Part shown: positions 19,785 through 29,045 of the stretch, one piece after another
Layout: the number at the start of each line of letters is the position of its first letter
How positions within the stretch are numbered: the first letter of the stretch is position 1
Assembly: GCF_030252425.1 (NCBI RefSeq)
Contig: NZ_CP126994.1
Span: 4,407,501 to 4,471,500 of the forward strand
Length of the DNA: 64,000 nt
DNA from: Acidisoma sp. PAMC 29798
GTDB taxonomy: Bacteria; Pseudomonadota; Alphaproteobacteria; Acetobacterales; Acetobacteraceae
Direction of reading: 5' to 3'
Translations under genes and position numbers: made by a program
Notes under the pieces: generated by a model
Database searches by the model: none
The model's input: the letters and a program-made list of their open reading frames with translations, nothing else
Told to the model about the DNA's origin: nothing

Positions 19785-20773
19785 AGACCCGATCCTTCAG
19801 GACCGCGCTGGTGGCCGGTGGCGCCGGTTTTGTGGGCTCGCATCTCTGTGACCATCTGATCGCAGCGGGTTATCGCGTCACCTGTCTCGATAGTCTGCTG
19901 ACCAGCACAATGGATAACTTGCGCGGATTGCTGCGCGACTCACGCTTCAGCTTTGTCGAGCATGATGTGATCAACCCATTGCCGCGTGGCCTGACGGCGG
20001 ATCTGGTGTTCAATCTTGCCTGCGCGGCGTCACCGCCGCTCTATCAACTCGATCCTGTCCACACGATGATGACGAGTGTGGTGGGAACCAATAACTTGCT
20101 GATCTTCGCGGCAGAGCAGGGCGCGCGGCTATTCCAGGCCTCGACCAGCGAGGTCTACGGAAACCCGACTGTGCATCCGCAGCCGGAAAGCTATTTTGGC
20201 AACGTCAATACGGTCAGCCCCCGCGCATGTTACGATGAGGGCAAGCGTGCTGCCGAAACCTTGTGCTTTGATTATCTGCGCCAGGGCATGGCGGATGTGC
20301 GGGTCGCCCGTATCTTCAACACCTACGGTCCTCGCCTACGGGCGAGCGATGGGCGGGTGGTGTCGAACATGGTCTCCCAGGCGATCGCGGGGGAAGCAAT
20401 TACGGTCTACGGGGATGGCGCGCAAACCCGCTCGTTCTGCTATGTCGATGATCTGATCGATGGTGTCATGCGACTGATGCTGCATGAGGCGCCGCTGATG
20501 CATCCGGTGAACCTCGGCAACCCGACGGAACTTCCGATCGTTGAGATTGCGGCGATGATCCGCACCCTGGCAGGCTCCAGCTCACCCTTCGTGTTTCGGC
20601 CGCTGCCGGTGGATGATCCCTGTCGTCGCCAACCGGACATCACCCTCGCCCGCGCACTGTTGCAGTGGCAGCCGCGCATCGGCCTGACGCAGGGCCTGGA
20701 GCGGACCATCGACTGGTTTCGTGAGGTGCAAGAGCAGACCGTGGTCGGTGGCGCGGCCGAGCGCACGGTCTGA
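19781..20773 (+). CDS. UDP-glucuronate decarboxylase-like SDR (UDP-xylose synthase type)
   Basis: 330 aa, starting at ATG 19781 within the previous stop (ATGA). The family would convert UDP-glucuronate to UDP-xylose with NAD. Motifs: GGAGFVGSHLCDHL at about 14-27, NLACAASPPLYQLDPVHTM near 88, TSEVYGNPTVHPQPE near 125, PRACYDEGKRAAET with the YxxxK pair near 150, and RIFNTYGPR. These closely match bacterial UXS enzymes. It closes the cluster and likely supplies a pentose donor to the four glycosyltransferases. Confidence 0.87.
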   Translation: MKTRSFRTALVAGGAGFVGSHLCDHLIAAGYRVTCLDSLLTSTMDNLRGLLRDSRFSFVEHDVINPLPRGLTADLVFNLACAASPPLYQLDPVHTMMTSVVGTNNLLIFAAEQGARLFQASTSEVYGNPTVHPQPESYFGNVNTVSPRACYDEGKRAAETLCFDYLRQGMADVRVARIFNTYGPRLRASDGRVVSNMVSQAIAGEAITVYGDGAQTRSFCYVDDLIDGVMRLMLHEAPLMHPVNLGNPTELPIVEIAAMIRTLAGSSSPFVFRPLPVDDPCRRQPDITLARALLQWQPRIGLTQGLERTIDWFREVQEQTVVGGAAERTV

Positions 20774-20809
20774 GACGATAAAACGCGTTGAGGCGTCTTC
20801 CGCCAAACC

Positions 20810-21367
20810 TTACGGGTAAAAGCCGAAGCCCGACGAATACTGGTCCGCATGCGTCGTCGCATTATTGACCGTGGGCATCACTGGAATGTCACTGAGGCGG
20901 CTTTGCACCTCCGCCGGCGGCACCGTGAAGATGGGCGTGGCGAGCAGGCGCATGACGCCCGCTTGGTCACCCGCGCGATACGCCTGGGCCAGGGCGAGCA
21001 TGGTATCGACCACAGTCTGTGACGGTGCGGCGGCATTGATACCCACATACTGGCGCAGGCTCTCGCGCGATTGCAGCATCTGCAGCCTGAACAGCGCTGG
21101 CATCATGGTCATCCATCGCGGCGAGACATTGAGCTGGCCGCCCATGTAGTCGAGCGCGGCGACGGCATCCGCCGCACGCGCAGGATCGTTTTGCATATGA
21201 TGCGCGAAGTCATAGGCCGCCACATCCAGCGACCGGGTGTCGATGTCACCGTTGGTGCCCAGCGCCCCCGGCGGCATGATGGCAACGCTGGGCGGGGGCG
21301 TTGCGATCGCGCAGGCCGCAAGGCCAGCCATCAGTGCCGCTGACAACACCAAACCGCTACGGTTCAT
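20810..21367 (-). CDS. Putative lipoprotein of unknown function
   Basis: 185 aa from ATG 21367. The signal peptide ends in a lipobox (AGLAAC), giving a predicted mature N-terminal lipidated cysteine. The rest is predicted soluble and helical, with no family I recognise. It follows the efflux outer-membrane gene on the same strand after about 100 bases and could be its distal operon partner. It is convergent with the glycan cluster. Confidence 0.62.
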   Translation of the reverse strand: MNRSGLVLSAALMAGLAACAIATPPPSVAIMPPGALGTNGDIDTRSLDVAAYDFAHHMQNDPARAADAVAALDYMGGQLNVSPRWMTMMPALFRLQMLQSRESLRQYVGINAAAPSQTVVDTMLALAQAYRAGDQAGVMRLLATPIFTVPPAEVQSRLSDIPVMPTVNNATTHADQYSSGFGFYP

Positions 21368-21469
21368 GACGCCTCTCCCGTTCGCGGAACAGGCCGCGAG
21401 ACGCGCCACAATGGCCATCGTGCGCCGCCTGTCCAGAGGGCAGCGGCGCACGCACGGCGATGTGACAGA

Positions 21470-22948
21470 CTATCCGCCGGTGGAAGGCGCCGTTGGCGAT
21501 ACAGCGTACCAACCACCGCCCAGCGCCTTGTAGAGCGTGACGAGGTTCTGCAACTGCGAGGCCTTCAGCGAAACCAGCGTCTGCTCGGACTCGAACAGCG
21601 ATTGCTGCGTCGTGAGCGCCGACAGGTAGGTGTCCACGCCCGCCTGGAACCGCATCGTCGACAGCCGATAGGCGTCACCATAGGCATCGACCAATTGCTG
21701 CTCGGCGGCGAGCTGATCGAGATAGGTGCCGCGCGCGGCCAGCGCGTCCGAGACTTCGCGGAAGGCGGTCTGGATGGTCTTTTCGTAATTCGCGATTTCG
21801 ACCCGCTTCTCGACCTTCGCATAGTCGAGATTGGCGCGGTTCTGGCCGCCGGAGAAAATCGGCAGCGTGATTTGCGGCGCAAAACTCCACATTTCGGCCG
21901 CTGGCGTAAACAGCTTGTTGAGCGTAACGCTCTCCACGCCGCCGGAACCGGTCAGTGAAATGCTGGGGAAGAAGGCGGCGCGCGCCGCGCCGATCTGCGC
22001 ATTCTCAGAGAGCAAGGTGTGTTCGGCGGCCATGATGTCAGGCCGCTGCGTCAGCAGCAATGACGGCACGCCGGCCGGAAGATCGGCCATGATGCCCTCG
22101 GTCGCAAGGTCGGCGCCCGGCGGCAGAGTGTCGGGGATCGGCGCGCCGACAACCAAGGTGAGGGCGTTTTCATCCTGCGCGACCTGGCGCGTGTACTGCG
22201 CGACGCTGGCCTTGGCCGTATCGACCGTCGTCTCCGCCTCCCGCAAGGCGAGCAGGGTGCTGGTGCCGTTATCGAACAAGGCCTTGCTCAGGGCATAGGA
22301 CTTGCCCTGCGCGTCCAGCGTCTGATTGGCGATCTGGAGCTGTTTCTGATCGGCGAGCAAGGTGATGTAATCATTCGCGACTTCCGCCACGAGGCTGATC
22401 TGCGTGCTGCGCCGCGTCTCCACCTGGCTCAGGAAGGTTTGATACTGCGCCCGCGTCAGGCTGCGGATGCGGCCGAAGAGATCGAGTTCGTAGGAGGTGA
22501 AGCCGAGGCCGGCGGAATAGCTGTGCGAGGTGTAATGGCTGGAGCTGGTCGGCTCACCCACCTGGGGTACCGCCTCGGTCGCGGGCTGTCCTTCGATCGT
22601 TGTGCTGGTGGTGGCATCAATGGTCGGGAACAGCTCCGACCGCTGCGAGCGGAACTGCGCCTGAGAGGCGGAGATGTTGAGGATCGCGACGCGCAGGTCG
22701 CGGTTGTTCTCCAAAGCGAGAGCAATCAGGGCCTGAAGACGCGGATCGGTGAAAACCTCGCGCCAGCCGATCAGGTCGGCAGACACTGTGGATGCATTAG
22801 CCGGTTGATGCGCGCGATCAGCGGCATAGGCCGCATCGGCGGACGGGTAAGCGCCCGCCGTCGGCAGCGCCGGCCGCTGATACTGCGGATCAAGCGTGCA
22901 GCCGGCCAGGGCGAGGGCGGCGACGCCGAGGGAGAGGGCGCGCCTCAT
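21470..22948 (-). CDS. RND efflux outer-membrane factor, NodT/OprM family lipoprotein
   Basis: 492 aa. An outer-membrane channel subunit that completes the tripartite pump. The signal peptide ends in the lipobox ALAGC, followed by [12 protein letters not shown], the usual entry of NodT-type factors. Two outer-membrane-efflux-protein repeats follow, with [26 protein letters not shown] near 65-90 and [31 protein letters not shown] near 300. The ATG overlaps the pump gene's stop by 4 bases. Confidence 0.92.
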   Translation of the reverse strand: MRRALSLGVAALALAGCTLDPQYQRPALPTAGAYPSADAAYAADRAHQPANASTVSADLIGWREVFTDPRLQALIALALENNRDLRVAILNISASQAQFRSQRSELFPTIDATTSTTIEGQPATEAVPQVGEPTSSSHYTSHSYSAGLGFTSYELDLFGRIRSLTRAQYQTFLSQVETRRSTQISLVAEVANDYITLLADQKQLQIANQTLDAQGKSYALSKALFDNGTSTLLALREAETTVDTAKASVAQYTRQVAQDENALTLVVGAPIPDTLPPGADLATEGIMADLPAGVPSLLLTQRPDIMAAEHTLLSENAQIGAARAAFFPSISLTGSGGVESVTLNKLFTPAAEMWSFAPQITLPIFSGGQNRANLDYAKVEKRVEIANYEKTIQTAFREVSDALAARGTYLDQLAAEQQLVDAYGDAYRLSTMRFQAGVDTYLSALTTQQSLFESEQTLVSLKASQLQNLVTLYKALGGGWYAVSPTAPSTGG

Positions 22949-25900
22949 GCGTGTGTTCCCTGTGTGGTGGTGGAGGGCGGCGCCACATCCGGCCGGGGTT
23001 TGACGCGGAACAGCCCGAGCACGACGACGAAAAAGACCGGAACCAGGAAGATCGCAAGGAAGGTCGCCGTCAGCATGCCGCCGACGACGCCGGTGCCGAT
23101 GGCATTCTCCGAGCCCGACCCGGCGCCCGTCGCGACCGCGAGGGGCAGCACGCCGAGGATGAAGGCGAGGGATGTCATCATGATCGGGCGCAGGCGCAGG
23201 CGCGCGGCCTCGGCGGCGGCGTCGATCAGGCTACTGCCATTGTCATAGGCGCTCTTGGCGAATTCGACGATCAGGATGGCGTTCTTCGCGGACAGGCCGA
23301 TGGTGACCAGCAGGCCGACCTGGAAATAGATGTCGTTCGAGAGGCCACGGAAATGCGTGGCGAGCACGGCGCCGACGATGCCAAGCGGCACCACCAGCAG
23401 CACCGACACAGGAATCGTCCAGCTTTCGTACAGCGCCGACAGGCAGAGGAACACGACCACGAGGGCCGCGACATAGGCATAGAGCGCCTGGGAGCCGGAT
23501 TGCTGCTGCTCATAGGACAGCCCGGTCCATTCATAGCCGAAATTCCCCGGCAGCTTATGGGCGAGCTTGGCCATTTCCGTCATCGCTTCGCCGGTGCTTT
23601 CCCCAGGTGCGGGAGAGCCGAGAATCTCGACCGAGGATATGCCGTTGTAGCGCTCCAGCTTAGGCGAGCCGAAGCCCCAGCTTCCCGTGGCGAAGGCGGA
23701 GAAGGGCACCATCGTGCCGTTGGAGTTGCGCACGTACCAGCTGGTCAAATCATCCGGCAGCATGCGGGAATCGCTCTGCCCCTGGATATAGACGCGCTTC
23801 ACACGGCCGCGGTCGATGAAGTCGTTGACATAGGAGGAGCCCCAGGCGGCGGACAGCGTGGTGTTGATATTCGCGATCGTGAGGCCCAGAGCGCTCGCCT
23901 TTTCGCGGTCGATGGCGATCTTGTATTGCGGCTCGTCATTGAGGCCGTTCGGCCGCACGCCGACCAGCCGCGGGTCCTGCGCCGCCATGCCGAGCAGCAT
24001 GTTCCGCGCATTCATCAGGGCGTCGTGGCCCGCGCTGCCATTATCCATCAGCTCGAAGTCGAAGCCGGTGGCATTGCCCAGTTCCAGCACGGCCGGTGGC
24101 GCGAAGGCGAAGACCATGGCGTCCTTGATGGTGGAGAAATACCCCATCGCGCGGCCAGCGATGGCCTGCACGCCATTGGCGGCGCCCGATCTGTCGCTGA
24201 AGTCCTTCAGTTTGACGAAGGCGATACCCGAATTCTGCCCACGGCCACCGAAGCTGAAGCCGTTGACGGTGAAGACTCCTTCGACATTCGCCTTCTCTTT
24301 TGTCAGGAAGTATTCCCGCGCCTCGTCCAGCACCGCCTGGGTGCGCGTGCTGGTGGCGCCCGGCGGCGCTGTGGCCTGCACGAACATCACGCCCTGATCC
24401 TCATCGGGCAGGAAGCCGCCGGGGATCTGGATATAGAAGAAGACCATGACGCAGACGATGGCGAGGAAGGCGAGCATCGACAGGAAAGGCCGGCGCATGA
24501 GGCCGCCGACGCCGCGCCCATAGCCGCGATTGGTGCGATCGAAGCCGCGATTGAAGAGGCCGAACAACCCCCGTCGCGGCTTGTTGTGGTCGCGCGGCTT
24601 CAGCAGTGTCGCGCATAGAGACGGGGTGAAGATCAGCGCCACGATGACCGAAAGCACCATCGCGGAGACGATGGTCACTGAGAACTGGCGATAGATCACG
24701 CCTGTCGAGCCGCTGAAGAAGGAGATCGGCAGCAAAACGGCCGTCAGCACAAGGGCGATGCCGATCAGCGCGCCGCTGATCTGGTCCATGGATTTGCGCG
24801 CGGCCTCGCGTGGTGAGAGATGGTCTTCCGCCATGACGCGCTCGACATTTTCGACGACGACGATCGCGTCATCCACCAGCAGACCGATCGCCAGCACCAT
24901 GGCGAATAAGGTCAGGCTGTTGAGCGAATAGCCGAACAACGACAGCACGCCGCAGGTACCAAGCAGCACCACCGGCACCGCGATGGTGGGAATAAGCGTC
25001 GCGCGAAAGTTTTGGAGGAAGAGATACATGATCAGGAAGACGAGGACGATGGCGATGACCAGCGTCTTGATCACCTCCTCGATCGACAGCGTTACGAAGG
25101 GGGAGGTGTCATAGGGGTACACCACCTCGACATTCGCCGGGAAGGTCGGTGCGAGGTCGGCGATGGTCTTCTTGATCGCCGCTACGGTATCGAGTGCGTT
25201 GGCGCCGGCAGCGAGCTTGATGGCGATGCCGGACGCGGGTTTGCCATTGTATTGCGAGGTGACCGAATATTGCTCCGCACCGAGAGCGATTTTCGCGACA
25301 TCGCGTAGCCGCACCTGCGCGCCACTCTGCGAGACTTTCAGCAGGATGGCACCGAACTGGTCGGCTGTTTGCAGATAGGATGGCCCGATGATCGTCGCGT
25401 CCAACTCCTGGCCTGGCACGGCCGGCAGGCCGCCCAATTCGCCGGCGGAGATCTGCACGTTCTGCGCGCCGATCGCCGTGCTGACATCGCCAGGCGTCAG
25501 GCTGTATTTGTCGAGTTTGGCGGGATCGAGCCAAATTCGCATCGCATATTGCGTGCCGAAAAGCTGATAGTCGCCCACGCCCTTCGTGCGGCTGAGCGGA
25601 TCCTGGATGCTGGATGCGATGAAGTCGGACAGATCGGCGTTGTTGAGCTTACCATCCGTCGAAACAAAGCCCGCGACCATCAAAAAATTCTTGGTCGCCT
25701 TGGCGACGGTGATGCCTTGCTCCTGCACGGCTTGGGGCAGACGCGGCGTTGCCAGCGTCAGTTTATTCTGGACCTGGACCTGGGCGATGTTGGGGTCGGT
25801 GCCCTGCGCAAAGCTCAGGGTGATCGAGATGCTGCCGTCCTTGTCGCTCTCAGACGTGAAATACAGCAGGTTGTCGAGGCCGCTGAGCTGCTGCTCGATG

Positions 25901-26091
25901 ACCTGCACCACCGTGCTCTGGACCGTTTCGGCCGAGGCGCCGGGATAGTTCACGCTAATGGAAATGGAGGGCGGCGCGATGGAGGGATATTGCGCGACCG
26001 GCAGGCGCAGCACCGAGAAGGCGCCCACCAGCATGATGATGATCGCAATGACCCAGGCGAAGATGGGGCGGTCGATGAAAAAGCGGGACAT
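22945..26091 (-). CDS. RND multidrug efflux pump, AcrB/MexF (HAE1) family
   Basis: A 1048-aa proton-driven inner-membrane pump. It begins [20 protein letters not shown]. Twelve membrane segments and two large periplasmic loops are expected. The proton-relay pair is visible as DD in [16 protein letters not shown] near 405, and the matching lysine in [14 protein letters not shown] near 935. The length equals E. coli AcrB (1049). Middle gene of the adaptor-pump-channel operon, 9 bases after the adaptor gene. Likely substrates are hydrophobic drugs or metabolites. Antisense open frames across this gene are coding shadows. Confidence 0.96.
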   Translation of the reverse strand: MSRFFIDRPIFAWVIAIIIMLVGAFSVLRLPVAQYPSIAPPSISISVNYPGASAETVQSTVVQVIEQQLSGLDNLLYFTSESDKDGSISITLSFAQGTDPNIAQVQVQNKLTLATPRLPQAVQEQGITVAKATKNFLMVAGFVSTDGKLNNADLSDFIASSIQDPLSRTKGVGDYQLFGTQYAMRIWLDPAKLDKYSLTPGDVSTAIGAQNVQISAGELGGLPAVPGQELDATIIGPSYLQTADQFGAILLKVSQSGAQVRLRDVAKIALGAEQYSVTSQYNGKPASGIAIKLAAGANALDTVAAIKKTIADLAPTFPANVEVVYPYDTSPFVTLSIEEVIKTLVIAIVLVFLIMYLFLQNFRATLIPTIAVPVVLLGTCGVLSLFGYSLNSLTLFAMVLAIGLLVDDAIVVVENVERVMAEDHLSPREAARKSMDQISGALIGIALVLTAVLLPISFFSGSTGVIYRQFSVTIVSAMVLSVIVALIFTPSLCATLLKPRDHNKPRRGLFGLFNRGFDRTNRGYGRGVGGLMRRPFLSMLAFLAIVCVMVFFYIQIPGGFLPDEDQGVMFVQATAPPGATSTRTQAVLDEAREYFLTKEKANVEGVFTVNGFSFGGRGQNSGIAFVKLKDFSDRSGAANGVQAIAGRAMGYFSTIKDAMVFAFAPPAVLELGNATGFDFELMDNGSAGHDALMNARNMLLGMAAQDPRLVGVRPNGLNDEPQYKIAIDREKASALGLTIANINTTLSAAWGSSYVNDFIDRGRVKRVYIQGQSDSRMLPDDLTSWYVRNSNGTMVPFSAFATGSWGFGSPKLERYNGISSVEILGSPAPGESTGEAMTEMAKLAHKLPGNFGYEWTGLSYEQQQSGSQALYAYVAALVVVFLCLSALYESWTIPVSVLLVVPLGIVGAVLATHFRGLSNDIYFQVGLLVTIGLSAKNAILIVEFAKSAYDNGSSLIDAAAEAARLRLRPIMMTSLAFILGVLPLAVATGAGSGSENAIGTGVVGGMLTATFLAIFLVPVFFVVVLGLFRVKPRPDVAPPSTTTQGTHA

Positions 26092-26100
26092 GGCTGGAAC

Positions 26101-27315
26101 TCAGTGACCGGCCGCGGACGGATCGGCAGGCGCCCCGCCCGCAGGTGCCGCGCCCTCGGGCGGCAGCTCCTGCGGTGATACAACCATGCCTGGCTTGACC
26201 TTCTGTGTGCCCTCGACAATCACCCGGTCGCCGTCGGCGATGCCTTTAGTGACGAGCCAGTTCGCGCCGATGGCGCGGTCCGCGACCAGAACCCGCACCT
26301 CCACCTTATTGTCCTTATCAACGACGAAGGCGGTGGGGTCACCCTGTTGGTCATGCGTCACCGCCCGCTGCGGAACCAGAAGGCCGTTCGTGCTGATGCC
26401 TTCCTCGATCCGCTCACGCAGGAACATGCCGGGGAGCAGCAGACCGTCATCATTGGGGAAGATGGCGCGTAGAGTTACCGTGCCGGTGTCCTGATCGACA
26501 TTGACTTCGGAGAATTGCAAGCGGCCGGCCTGGGGGTAGTCGCTGCCGTCTTCCAGGACCAGATGAACCTCGGCCTGATTGCCGCCGGCGCTTTTAAGCT
26601 GGCCGGACTTCAGCTCGCGCTTCAGGCGCAGCAGCACCGTGCTCGGCTGCGTCACATCGACATAGATCGGGTTGAGCTGCGTGACGGTAACGAGCGAGGT
26701 GGTCTGGTCGGCGGTGACGAGGGCGCCTTCGGTGACCGAGGATCGCCCGGTCCGGCCGGAAATCGGCGAGGTCACCTTGGTATAGCCGAGGTTGATCTGC
26801 GCGGTTTCGACCGAGGCGAGGGCCGAGGCGACATCGGCCTGATTCTGGCCGAGGGTCGCGATGGCATTGTCGAGATCCTGGCGGCTGACGGCGAAAGCCT
26901 GCACCAGCGGCCGATCGCGCGCCACGGTCAGCCGGGCGGAGGTCACCACGGCGCGGGCCTTTTGCACGGCGGCCTCGGCACTGTCCAAGGCGGCCTTATA
27001 GGGCGCCGGGTCGATCTGATACAGTTCCTGGCCGGCCTGGACGTCGTCACCTTCCGTGAAGAGCCGCTTTTGGATCAGGCCCGCCACCTGCGGCCTGACA
27101 TCGGCAATGCCGAAGCCGCTGGTGCGGCCGGGCAATTCGCTGGTCAATGACACGGGCTTGGCGTGGATGGTGGCGACGCTGACCTGCGGCGGCGGCGGGG
27201 CCCCGGCAGGCGGCGCACCTTGGGATGGTTTGCAGGCGGCGAGCAAGGCGAGGGCGGCGAAAAGGCTCGCGCAACCGCGCAGCCCCGCAGAAAATCGCCG
27301 ATGGGACATGTTCAT
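26101..27315 (-). CDS. RND efflux periplasmic adaptor (membrane fusion protein)
   Basis: About 404 aa from ATG 27315; ATG 27309 is as good, and both give a lipoprotein signal ending in the lipobox ALLAAC before KPSQG. In order: barrel-sandwich lipoyl-like strands (LPGRTSGFGIADVRPQVAGLI), the alpha-hairpin (residues about 100-160), a second lipoyl half (GYTKVTSPISGRTGRSSVTE), beta-barrel and membrane-proximal domains. This is the AcrA/MexE layout. First gene of the pump operon. Two 16-bp palindromes lie 68-109 bases upstream, between it and a divergent TetR gene. Confidence 0.94.
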   Translation of the reverse strand: MNMSHRRFSAGLRGCASLFAALALLAACKPSQGAPPAGAPPPPQVSVATIHAKPVSLTSELPGRTSGFGIADVRPQVAGLIQKRLFTEGDDVQAGQELYQIDPAPYKAALDSAEAAVQKARAVVTSARLTVARDRPLVQAFAVSRQDLDNAIATLGQNQADVASALASVETAQINLGYTKVTSPISGRTGRSSVTEGALVTADQTTSLVTVTQLNPIYVDVTQPSTVLLRLKRELKSGQLKSAGGNQAEVHLVLEDGSDYPQAGRLQFSEVNVDQDTGTVTLRAIFPNDDGLLLPGMFLRERIEEGISTNGLLVPQRAVTHDQQGDPTAFVVDKDNKVEVRVLVADRAIGANWLVTKGIADGDRVIVEGTQKVKPGMVVSPQELPPEGAAPAGGAPADPSAAGH

Positions 27316-27382
27316 GAGGCCGTGACACCTGCGCATAAAATGGCGGCCGTCGGGCATACTGCCCCGGTCGGCCGGGATGGCC

Positions 27383-27398
27383 GAAACTCTTCGGTTTC
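27383..27398. promoter_or_regulatory. Putative TetR operator, site 1
   Basis: GAAACTCTTCGGTTTC: 6-bp half-sites around a 4-base spacer with one mismatched pair. It begins 26 bp before site 2, within the intergenic region between the divergent tetR-type gene and the efflux operon. Confidence 0.55.
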
Positions 27399-27408
27399 CT
27401 AGTGGACG

Positions 27409-27424
27409 GAAACTAGACAGTTTC
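27409..27424. promoter_or_regulatory. Putative TetR operator, site 2
   Basis: GAAACTAGACAGTTTC: perfect 6-bp half-sites with a 4-base spacer. Its position between divergent pump and regulator genes, and the second near-copy 26 bp away, fit a repressor operator controlling both directions. Confidence 0.62.
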
Positions 27425-27511
27425 GCCCGGACGCGTCAAGAGGAGGGGTGACGCGGGGATTCCGCGCCTCAATCAGGATGATGCGTCAACGATGGCGCTG
27501 GGAGGCGGCGA

Positions 27512-28177
27512 ATGGGACTCATAAGACGCTGCGGCCAAAGCCGACAGTCGGCGGCCTCTCCCGTTGTGGCCGAGCCGCGCGTCATCATGGAAAGCAGGCG
27601 GCGGGATCATCTCCTCACCGCCGCCGAGCAGGTCTTTCTCGATCGCGGCTATGTCTCCTCGACAATGGATGACATCGCCCACGCCGCAGGCATGTCCAAA
27701 AAGACGATCTATCAGGTGTTTTCGTCCAAAAAAGACCTGTTCGACGCGCTGATGATGGATCGGCTGTCCGAACTGAAGATGCCGGCCAATGACACCGATC
27801 AATCGGCCTCCGCCGTGCTCAAGGACCTGCTGTTTCGGCTTGGGCAGATGGTTCTGGCGCCCAAGCACATTGCCATGGCACGGCTGATTGTGGCGGAAGT
27901 CGCGAGTTCCCCGGAGGTCGCCGATGTGTTGAAGGCGCGCTGCACCCAAGGCGAAACCACCATGCAGCGCTGGCTGGCCGATCAGACCACGCGGGGCATC
28001 TTCGTGCTGCCGGATGTGGTCGAAGGCGCCAATATGCTCTTCGCCATGGCTCTGGGTGATTTCCATTGGCATCTGCTGCTGGGCATGGGGCCGCGACCCT
28101 CCGACGAGGCGCTCCATCGCCGGATCGACTGGGCGGTGGGTGTCTTCATGCGGGAATTTGGGGCGCGCGCCGCATGA
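27512..28177 (+). CDS. TetR/AcrR family transcriptional regulator
   Basis: 221 aa. The start at 27512 is supported by a GGAGG 6 bases upstream. The DNA-binding HTH is at about residues 28-75: RDHLLTAAEQVFLDRGYVSS, then TMDDIAHAAGMSKKTIYQVF and SSKKDLFDALM. The C-terminal ligand domain resembles the AefR-like TetR C-terminal type. It is divergent from the RND operon and very probably its local repressor. The stop overlaps the SDR gene by 4 bases. Confidence 0.9.
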   Translation: MGLIRRCGQSRQSAASPVVAEPRVIMESRRRDHLLTAAEQVFLDRGYVSSTMDDIAHAAGMSKKTIYQVFSSKKDLFDALMMDRLSELKMPANDTDQSASAVLKDLLFRLGQMVLAPKHIAMARLIVAEVASSPEVADVLKARCTQGETTMQRWLADQTTRGIFVLPDVVEGANMLFAMALGDFHWHLLLGMGPRPSDEALHRRIDWAVGVFMREFGARAA

Positions 28178-28944
28178 GCCGGTGGGCCTTCGTCACAGGC
28201 GCGGGTGGGGACATCGGCGGTGCGATCGCTGACCTGCTGGCAGTGCGCGGTTGGTCGGTTATTTGCGCCGATATCGCCCATGACCGTGCGGAAGCGCGGG
28301 CCGCCGCCATTCGCGCAGCCGGCGGTGTCGCGGAAGCAGTCTATGTGGACGTGACCGATGAGGCATCGGTCGCCGCCGCCGCGCGTGCCGCCCTCGCGCT
28401 GGGCGACGTCCGGGCGCTGGTAAACAATGCCGGCCGGGCCTTTGCGCCCACCATGGCGACAACCGACTATGCATCCTGGCGGCGGGATATGGCGCTCAAT
28501 CTGGATGGCGCCTTTCTGTGCATCCGGGCGTTTCAGGATCACCTGCTCGCGGGGGGCGGCGCGATCGTCAACATGGGGTCCGTCAATGGCATTGGCATGT
28601 ATGGCAATCCCGCCTATAGCGCCGCCAAGGCTGGCTTGCTGCATCTGACCCGCTGCCTGGCGGTCGAGTTCGGGCCGCATCAGGTGCGCGTCAATGCCGT
28701 CGCGCCCGGCACCGTTCGAACCCAGGCCTGGAACGAGCGGCTGGCCGTCAATCCGAATGTGTTCGATGAGGTGACGGCCTATTATCCGCTCGGCCGGGTG
28801 GCGACGCCCGCCCACGTGGCGGCAGCCGTGGCCTTTCTGCTGTCCGAGGATGCGGCGCATATCACCGGCGTGGTATTGCCCGTGGACGGCGGCATCAGCG
28901 CGGGCATTCCCCAGCTTTCAGCGGCGATCACGCAAGGCCATTAA
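28174..28944 (+). CDS. Short-chain dehydrogenase/reductase
   Basis: 256 aa, classical SDR. The start at 28174 overlaps the regulator stop (ATGA). Motifs: FVTGAGGDIGGAIA (cofactor glycine motif TGxxxGxG, residues 7-20), LVNNAGRAF near 80, catalytic Ser in VNMGSVNG, YSAAK (Tyr and Lys) near 148, and the C-terminal VLPVDGG. Co-transcription with the TetR gene suggests its expression responds to the same signal, perhaps to modify the pump's inducing compound. The substrate is unknown. Confidence 0.88.
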   Translation: MSRWAFVTGAGGDIGGAIADLLAVRGWSVICADIAHDRAEARAAAIRAAGGVAEAVYVDVTDEASVAAAARAALALGDVRALVNNAGRAFAPTMATTDYASWRRDMALNLDGAFLCIRAFQDHLLAGGGAIVNMGSVNGIGMYGNPAYSAAKAGLLHLTRCLAVEFGPHQVRVNAVAPGTVRTQAWNERLAVNPNVFDEVTAYYPLGRVATPAHVAAAVAFLLSEDAAHITGVVLPVDGGISAGIPQLSAAITQGH

Positions 28945-29045
28945 GCGGCACGTCTTTTGCAGGACATTGCGGTATGGGGAGGAGATCGGCACTGTGTGGT
29001 GGCGATCCCATACCTGCGTTCAAACGTCGAAAGAAGAGGTAGCTC

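Noticed and set aside
22951-24618. A 555-codon plus-strand frame opposite the RND pump
   Set aside because: It is antisense to a gene with every AcrB hallmark, and its translation is a low-complexity Arg/His/Gly/Glu-rich chain typical of GC-rich coding shadows.
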